Positions 58,141 to 64,000 of a stretch of DNA of 64,000 bases are shown in pieces (position 1 is the stretch's first letter; each line of letters begins with the position of its first letter). The stretch comes from Aulostomus chinensis (lineage: Eukaryota > Chordata > Actinopteri > Syngnathiformes > Aulostomidae), in contig JBBMOA010000022.1 in NCBI GenBank assembly GCA_037954235.1, positions 2,353,501 to 2,417,500 on the forward strand, in the 5' to 3' direction. The notes beneath the pieces are model-generated. The model ran no database searches. It saw only the letters and a program-made list of their open reading frames with translations, and was not told where the DNA came from. The translations under genes were made by a program, and so were the position numbers.

Positions 58141-58720
58141 GAGAGGAGGAGGAGGAGGAGGAGGGGGAGATGAGGGGAGGAGGGGGAGAGGAGGAAGAGC
58201 AACCTGCAGACTCGAGAGTTCAAGATCAAAATAATCCAATTAGGGACGTGACAGGCGCGCGGCGGCGGCGGAGGAGGGCAGGTGCGCGCGCTCAAGATCT
58301 CCACCTGAGGTCCCGCTGTTCCATCCGCCCATCAAGAGAGAAGACGACAGGAAGAGGGTCGACTATCTCCAAAATGGCTCCATGGCGATGTGGAGAGTCT
58401 AGTTCATCCTCCCGGAGCCCGCAGGAGTTGCTGTCACGCGTCTCCCCCCCACCCCCCACGAATACACGCACCCGGGGACCGAATCCTGGAGGAGCAGAAG
58501 CGAGTTCGTGGCCGGGTCCGGTCCAGGTCCAGGCGCTGGCTGGCTCTCCCGCTCGGCCGGAGGATTTCAACCCGTCGGAGGGGAAATAAAATGAGAAATA
58601 AACGTCTGAGGGTGAGAAAAGAAAGCGGATTAGAGTCGCGGCGGCGGGAGAAACCGGAGAGGATGCCGGGAACAAGAAATAAACTTACGGTCAAAGTATA
58701 AGAGGAAGGAAACAAAGATC
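58141..58720 (-). promoter_or_regulatory. CpG-rich 5' region of dbp
   Basis: Next to the ATG lies a long pyrimidine tract (minus strand, 58141-58200). Beyond it is a CpG-dense segment with several GCGCGC and CGGCGG runs (58255-58300), continuing as GC-rich sequence to about 58600. This looks like a CpG-island promoter or 5' UTR. I cannot place the transcription start and see no TATA box. Confidence 0.5.
58683..58690 (-). promoter_or_regulatory. Candidate splice donor of an upstream noncoding exon
   Basis: On the minus strand the sequence reads CC|GTAAGT, a near-perfect donor, about 550 bp before the dbp ATG. The ATG is preceded by a long pyrimidine tract ending in ctggaag, a possible though non-YAG acceptor. 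Together they could be a 5' UTR intron. This is inference only. Confidence 0.25.
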
Positions 58721-58787
58721 CCCCAAAATAATAAAATCCAGTCGTTAGCGAGCCAGATGGATGGTGCTGACAGCTCTTTTTTCCCTC

Positions 58788-58843
58788 TCTCTCTTCCTCT
58801 CTCTCTCTCTATTTTCGTCGATTCCCTCTCTCTCTCTCTGCCA
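58788..58843. repeat. (CT)n/(GA)n low-complexity tract upstream of dbp
   Basis: CT-rich runs on the + strand (GA-rich on the gene's strand), interrupted once by about 15 bp of mixed sequence. Such GAGA tracts are common near promoters. Confidence 0.7.
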
Positions 58844-58873
58844 GTCAGCTGGAACCAACACGGGCCCTTCGCA

Positions 58874-58881
58874 TGACGTCA
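58874..58881. promoter_or_regulatory. CRE, TGACGTCA
   Basis: A perfect palindromic cAMP-response element about 740 bp upstream of the dbp ATG. CREB/ATF proteins bind this sequence. The same octamer also occurs elsewhere in the window (for example near 2809, 14716 and 51696), so one copy alone is weak evidence. Confidence 0.5.
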
Positions 58882-59166
58882 CCGCTCACGGGGGAAAGGC
58901 ACTAGGGGGCGTGTATCGTTTGCATACAGAAGCCACGCCCCGCACAAGCAACCAGCCACGCCCCAATATTTTTTTGCTTTACTTCTACGGTGCTGCGTTC
59001 AAGTACGCGGGAAAGCCGGGAGAAAAGAGGAATAACAGCAGTAAACTAAACTAGACAATGATTCACGCGCCGAGGACACGGCTGTTGTTTTTGTTTCTTT
59101 AGTACCAGAAAAGGCAAATTTGATTCAAGCTTTTGCTGCTGTCGCACCAGACACCAGAGACTAGAC

Positions 59167-59226
59167 GGTTCCTCCCCTAACCGGGACCACCAAGATCCAG
59201 GACTGGTCCCGGTTAGGGGAGGAACC
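59167..59226. repeat. Perfect 23-bp inverted repeat with 14-nt loop
   Basis: The left arm 59167-59189 (starts GGTTCCTCCCC, ends GGGACCA) is the exact reverse complement of the right arm 59204-59226. The loop is 59190-59203. It lies about 1 kb upstream of the dbp ATG. It could be a MITE remnant, a gene-conversion product or a transcribed hairpin. Confidence 0.9.
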
Positions 59227-59842
59227 ATCTCACCCCTGCTCTTGTCGGTTTTAAGTCCAAAATGGTGGAGGACGCTGCATGCTAACGGTCAGTTCGCCTT
59301 TCTTCTTATTTTGTCATCACTGCTTGCTCAGATGCTCTCTGGCGCTACAGGTTGAACCGCAGGGGCCACAGCAACACGGCGTACCATCGTTCTCTGTCCT
59401 CCCTCTACATGCCTGTCAGTCCACTGCGGGTACAAAGTTCTATTTCTGGAAATGAAACAATACCAACCGACTTGCTAGCAGGTTAGCATAGCTCACAGGT
59501 TCTGATACCTTAAAGTGTTTCAACATGCTAACGTGCTAATAATTAAAGTACAAAAACAACATGGAGGCCTTTAAACTGCTACAACACTGGATCATCAACT
59601 CGTAAAATCACCTCCGGTCTTCGTTTCACCCACAGCCCCTGAACGCAACGGACATTTCCATTTCAGAGGGCGTCGCCTCCCAGGACATCAGCCAATAAGC
59701 GGGAGGCAGCTGAGCTCGGGGCCACGCCCACGCCAGAGGAACCCCTTCCTGGGCTGACCCTGAACGCACCGCACCCCGCGTGCGCTCTGCAGAGTTAAAA
59801 CTCCAGATGACACGCGCGGTCCTGAGCTCTCACGGTGTTTTT

Positions 59843-59848
<6 letters not shown>

Positions 59849-59875
<27 letters not shown>

Positions 59876-60388
59876 TTGCCTCCGCCATCGTTATCAGATG
59901 CACTCGTCACGTGAGGCGTTTCAAGTCAGACAAAAACAAAGCACAACACACGCGCGCGCGCTCCGCTGGGCCCGCAGAGCTTTGAAAGCAGAATTTGAGT
60001 CAAAACTAGTTTCCGTTAAAGTTTGAGACATGAATAGCGTGCAAAGAACCCGTGACGTCATCGTGTGTGTGTGTGTCCATCTACTGCGCAGCACGTGATC
60101 GCACGGTTACACTGACAGCGGCCCGGTAGAAGGCGCCGGGGACGTCTGAGGTTCTCCTGTTCTCCTGTTCTCCTGCTGCCAGCCACCACCGTGTGCCCCT
60201 CGCGCTCTTCACGCCTGTCAGGAGCACGTGGCAGCAGCACGCGGACGCTGTTGCCTACCGGCGACTCTGCTTCGCCGTGATTGGCTGAAACTGGGTCACT
60301 CGCGGGCTCCGCCGGCGTCTCATTGGTCAAAAATAGGTCACAGGCTCCGCCCACTGGCTTCCCCATGCTATGGCCGCGTGACAGGCCA

Positions 60389-60416
<28 letters not shown>
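59849..60416. repeat. Three (GT)n microsatellites around the E-box cluster
   Basis: Runs at 59849-59876, about 60062-60076 and 60389-60416 separate the E-boxes. Confidence 0.9.
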
Positions 60417-60419
<3 letters not shown>

Positions 60420-60510
60420 TATACATAGGCGTAAATACGACATGTAAAATACTACAAATAAAACCCAGCTGACTGATGACCTGAGACACCAGTGAGCCGC
60501 TGATCACGTG
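59908..60510. promoter_or_regulatory. Cluster of four CACGTG E-boxes upstream of dbp
   Basis: CACGTG occurs at 59908-59913, 60092-60097, 60225-60230 and 60505-60510, 1.8-2.4 kb upstream of the dbp start codon. Chance alone would give about 0.15 copies in this length. DBP transcription is known to be driven by CLOCK/BMAL1 through E-boxes, so this is a plausible circadian enhancer. Binding is inferred. Confidence 0.55.
60053..60060. promoter_or_regulatory. CRE, TGACGTCA
   Basis: A second perfect CRE upstream of dbp, 32 bp from the E-box at 60092 and inside the E-box cluster. Confidence 0.5.
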
Positions 60511-60519
60511 AAGGATAAC

Positions 60520-61660
60520 CTGAAGAGTTGAAGCTGTGTGGGTGGAGCCAAATCATGTTCAGGCTCCTCAGGGGCCGGGATTCTGAGTCTGTAACCGTCA
60601 TCGTGGTCATCATCACATTTATCACTATTTTCTATTTTCAAAACTTCATTGTCCTGTGAAACGATCTCAACAGGTTCTGTCGCGCCGCGGCTGCCTTCGC
60701 CGAGCAGGCAGAGGTTCCCGGATTGACGAGAGACCATCAGGAGAGAGTTGAGTCGGAAATGACGAATCGTGAACTTTAATAAACACAGCGGCTCGTGTGT
60801 GCGTCTCTTTGCCCCTGCAGACGCGGCGTCACGCCTGCTGTTTGGTGTCGTGTTAGCACGGTTGTGTACGTCGGCCTGACAACAGCCAACAAATGAACCC
60901 TTTCACGGTCAGAGGTGAGACTTGACGGTCTCCTGCTGATGTCAATCCCAGGACTCACGGCTCCTGACACTGCAGCTGCACGGTGGGAACAACAGTTCCT
61001 GGAAGAAGCTCGGAACGCCTCCGAGTCCGGCCCGACGACAAAGTGCTGCCAAATTTGTAGTCAGTGACAGTGTGTGACAGTGTTGAGGCCAGAATAAGCT
61101 CGCTCACACACACACGCACGCACGCACACACACCCTGACCGCAGCAGCGTGCGCGGGCTGGCACACATCGGGGAACTAGACTCCACAAATGTGAGATTCA
61201 CGGCAGTTTTGAATTTCAATTGTCATCCTCCAGACTCGGGAGGCCATCAGACAAACTGCACTCAAATGGCGCCATCTAGTGGGGATTCGTCCGCACTGCC
61301 ACGCTCGGACGATGAAGACGACAGCGGGGCTGCGCTCAGAGGCCGGAAAAACAAACACCTGAAGCTCCATGGGAGGAGCAGCAGCTGGGCATTCATGAGG
61401 GACTCGCAGGTCACATGACTGCCAGGCTCCAGGTGCATCACCTGACCTCACGCGCTCACCGAGTTCCCTCTGCGTGCGTGCGCTTCAAGTGAGAGGAGAA
61501 ACCACCAGAGTGCTTCTGTAGGAGGGAGGCACGGAGATAAAAACACTCGCAGGCAGACTGAGGACCTGAGACGAGCCGAGAGGAGGGAAGTTCTCACGGT
61601 GCTCAGGAAGGACGCGACGTTCCAGGCAGGGACGCCCAGGGTGGTGGAGAACCAGCGTCC
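60520..61660. other. Intergenic segment between dbp upstream region and zinc-finger 3' UTR
   Basis: Contains a (CA)n tract at about 61106-61133. The short open frames here resemble nothing I know. No gene is supported. Confidence 0.6.
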
Positions 61661-61668
61661 ATTGTAGT

Positions 61669-61684
61669 GCTGCTGCTGCTGCTG

Positions 61685-61715
<31 letters not shown>
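61669..61715. repeat. Trinucleotide repeat (CTG)n(CTA)n
   Basis: A run of GCT/CTG units passes directly into about eleven CTA units, a compound trinucleotide microsatellite. Confidence 0.9.
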
Positions 61716-61849
61716 GACTACACAAACACACAATAGTACACATGTACACCCTGTAAATATCCACCAACACTGCTTTGACTCTGCTGCCGGTGTGATTTTA
61801 TCAGTTATTTTGTTGATCACTGCACAAACAGCGACATTTTCACAACATT

Positions 61850-63440
61850 TTTTTTTATTGTGATTTAATTTCACTCCTCAGTTCTTCTGTCCACTTCTTC
61901 ATCCTGAATTCGCTGTAAATGTGTGTGTGTGTGTGTGGGGGGGGGGGGGGTGTTGCACTGAGAGGAGAGTTCGGTGAAACTTGGAAAGGTTGGAGTCAAA
62001 GAGAGGAACTCCTGTTTTTCTTCTCCAAAATTAAAAAAAATAAATAAAATCCAGCCTTCTCACAGTCTGAGTACCACATCAACATTTACTCATCATCAGA
62101 CTCGTGGGGTCCTTGTCTATAATTTATGGAAATGTCTTGGAAACACTGCCTTTTTCTACCTGGATAAACGACTTGCACCTTGAATGAAGATTTCCAACAG
62201 TGAATGTAACATCTGACTTTTTTTCTTTTTTTTTTTTTTAATTTGAGGGTTTCCAACAACTCACTTTTAGGCAAAGAAAAGGATAGTAATTTAGTAATAA
62301 TATTACATGTTTTAGTTTTACAGAAAAAAAAAAGAATTAACACGTCAGGACAGGACCTAAGTAATGAACTATGTGTACACGCTTTTGTTACAAAAATCGG
62401 GCTTAACTGCGGCATGAAGGAGCGGGGAGGGGAGGTACAGGAGGGCAAAAAGAGGTCACATCGATACATACACTCGTCCCGCCGTTTTACAAAGGTTATC
62501 CCCGACTCGTTCCCTCCCACCCACCATACAACCCCAACAATGATAAAAGAAATGATACTTGGAGTAGAAAACAGCAAATAATCAATATATAATAAAATAT
62601 AATACGAATTGTACAGTACACACCGGTTATTTGTTGTCCTTCTCAAACCCAGAACACATTTAACAGTTTGAGTCACATTTTCTCTCTCCTTTCACACCTC
62701 TTTAAAAAAATGACAAAAGTAGTGTACACTAAAAACGAGGTCACCAACACTTTTGTTTTGTCCCAACTTTTTTTTGTTGTTTTTTGTGTGTGTGTGTGTG
62801 TCTTTCAGTCATTCAGCAACCAGCCTCGCCTTTTGTGACAGATAAGGCCTTTTACCGTTGTTAAAGTCGTGATTTATTTCACTTGAAAGATAAATCTGGG
62901 GGGCAGAAATCTCCATATAAAAAAGATTCTCTCCGCCGGGGGGGGACAAACAAACGCACATAGCAAGAGACGAGGACGACACACTGTTAACTGAGTCGTG
63001 GGAAAATAATTTGGAAAAACAAACCGGCACTGAAAAGGTTCCTCACCTCTACAACAGGCGCCCGATCCAAATATATGCGCCAACACTGCTAACGCAAAAG
63101 TGAAAACAAAAAAGAAAGAAAAAAGGATGGAAAGACAATGGATGAACGCGTGAATCAGACAGGTGCTGTTAAAAATAGTGGGTTCCTTCCTTCACCTTCG
63201 TCCCATAAACGAACGGTTCGAACTGTGGGCCTTTTTAAGTCCACGCTAATCGATCGACCACTTCTGGCGCCGTGAGTCTGGATCGTACACGGGTCTGTCT
63301 GGAGAGGGACGTGAGGGTGCTGGGTCGTTTCAACAAACCCTTCTCATTTGCTGTTACAAACTTCCTAACTCTTGCTTGCTCCTTGGATTATTAAAAAAAA
63401 TAAACTAGTCTAAAAAACAGTTTTTTGTTTGTTTGTTTTT
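61850..63440 (-). other. Probable 3' UTR of the zinc-finger gene
   Basis: AT-rich sequence with many A/T homopolymers follows the stop codon and lacks coding potential. Candidate poly(A) signals on the minus strand (TTTATT on +) are at 62878-62873 (about 560 nt after the stop) and 61859-61854 (about 1.58 kb after). Which one is used cannot be decided from the sequence. Confidence 0.5.
61919..61950. repeat. (GT)n followed by poly-G
   Basis: About nine GT units run into a G tract of about 13. Confidence 0.9.
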
Positions 63441-64000
63441 TTACTGGCTGTACTCAGTCAGAACTGTTGATCTCTCCGGCTGGACCAGGACTGGCACAGT
63501 CAGCTGGGCTGGTGAGTGGTCACTATCTGACAGTGGAGATTTGATCTTCATCAGTCCCCAGTGCCCACTCCCGCTGCCTGTGGTCGACCCCCGACAGGAG
63601 AACTTGTGGCGGGCCAGAAGTTGGGAGTTCCAGAAGCGGCGTCGGCATTTGTGGCATTGGAATGCTGCTTGCTTAAGATGCTGGCCCCTGTGTTTCAAAG
63701 CTCTGCGTAAGGAGCTGGTGCGTCTCCCACACACCTGACACTGCAGGCGGGCGTGACGGCCTGAGTTTCTTGGCGGGTGCTTGATGGCGTGGTGGACCAG
63801 CAGACAACCCTTCTTGGCATATGTGGTGCTGGGGCAGATCGGGCAAGGGAAGCGCTTGATAGGCACGTCCAATGAGGTGAGCCCAGTGACTTTGACCGCG
63901 CCTCCTGACCACGCCTTTACTTTCATCACACCTCCCTTCATCCTCAGTTGGGCCAGGAGCTTTTTCTTATTAATCTGAGCCTGCAATTTCCCCCTCCTTT
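63441..64000 (-). CDS. Zinc-finger protein, C-terminal part (partial, runs off the window)
   Basis: The reading frame is open from the window edge to TAA at 63443-63441, about 186 residues. It starts with a Lys-rich segment (INKKKLLAQLRMKGG), followed by three finger-like units. Finger 1 is C-X2-C-X13-H-X4-H (FPCPIC...). Finger 2 is canonical C-X2-C-X12-H-X3-H (LQCQVC...). Finger 3 is C-X2-C-X12-H-X3-C (FQCHKC...), a C2HC variant. The fingers are joined by basic linkers rather than the TGEKP linker of KRAB-type arrays, so this is not a typical tandem KRAB-ZNF. The tail is Ser/Gly-rich, then KIKSPLSDSDHSP, ending EYSQ. A nuclear DNA- or RNA-binding role is likely from the fold. I do not recognise the orthologue, and the start codon is outside the window. 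Confidence 0.8.
   Translation of the reverse strand, partial: RRGKLQAQINKKKLLAQLRMKGGVMKVKAWSGGAVKVTGLTSLDVPIKRFPCPICPSTTYAKKGCLLVHHAIKHPPRNSGRHARLQCQVCGRRTSSLRRALKHRGQHLKQAAFQCHKCRRRFWNSQLLARHKFSCRGSTTGSGSGHWGLMKIKSPLSDSDHSPAQLTVPVLVQPERSTVLTEYSQ

Noticed and set aside
58132..58239. Longer N-terminus for dbp (proline-rich, 36 codons)
   Set aside because: No ATG in this part, only TTG at its start; low-complexity proline from a pyrimidine tract.

Overview
This is vertebrate DNA, most likely from a ray-finned (teleost) fish. The evidence is long introns with GT/AG splice sites, dense (CA)n/(GT)n microsatellites, palindromic MITE-like elements, a fish-type interspersed repeat, and no operons or bacterial start signals. 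Only two protein-coding genes can be supported, both on the minus strand in the right half. Most other short open frames are shadows of microsatellites or of low-complexity sequence.

Right half, gene 1 (58131 down to 32349): a complete PAR-bZIP transcription factor, best matched to DBP (D-site binding protein). Five coding exons join in frame into a 376-residue protein: 57936-58131, 53810-54078, 51797-51992, 33622-33875 and 32349-32564. The third intron is 17.9 kb and is full of MITE-like palindromes. Upstream (58.2-60.5 kb) are a CpG-rich segment, two perfect CREs (TGACGTCA) and four CACGTG E-boxes within about 600 bp. This fits a clock-controlled gene, since DBP is a known CLOCK/BMAL1 target. 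One more E-box lies in intron 1.

Right half, gene 2 (63441 to beyond 64000): the 3' end of a zinc-finger protein gene that I cannot name. Its probable 3' UTR runs down to about 61.85 kb, so it lies upstream of dbp on the same strand.

Left half (1-31.6 kb): no coding exon could be supported. It holds microsatellites, a 1.57-kb minisatellite of 15/16-bp units (8356-9928), a 17-copy 35-bp minisatellite (15984-16582), a 43-bp tandem repeat (7094-7275), an AT-rich degenerate array (20107-20290), two good copies of a fish interspersed repeat (3199-3554, 25532-25890; a third, inverted, lies in dbp intron 2) and MITE fragments.

I saw no novel multi-gene system. The most interesting points are the dbp intron-1 donor formed by the first GT of a microsatellite, an extra Ser/Pro/Gln-rich dbp exon, the E-box/CRE cluster, a perfect 23-bp hairpin upstream of dbp, and the MITE family concentrated in dbp intron 3.
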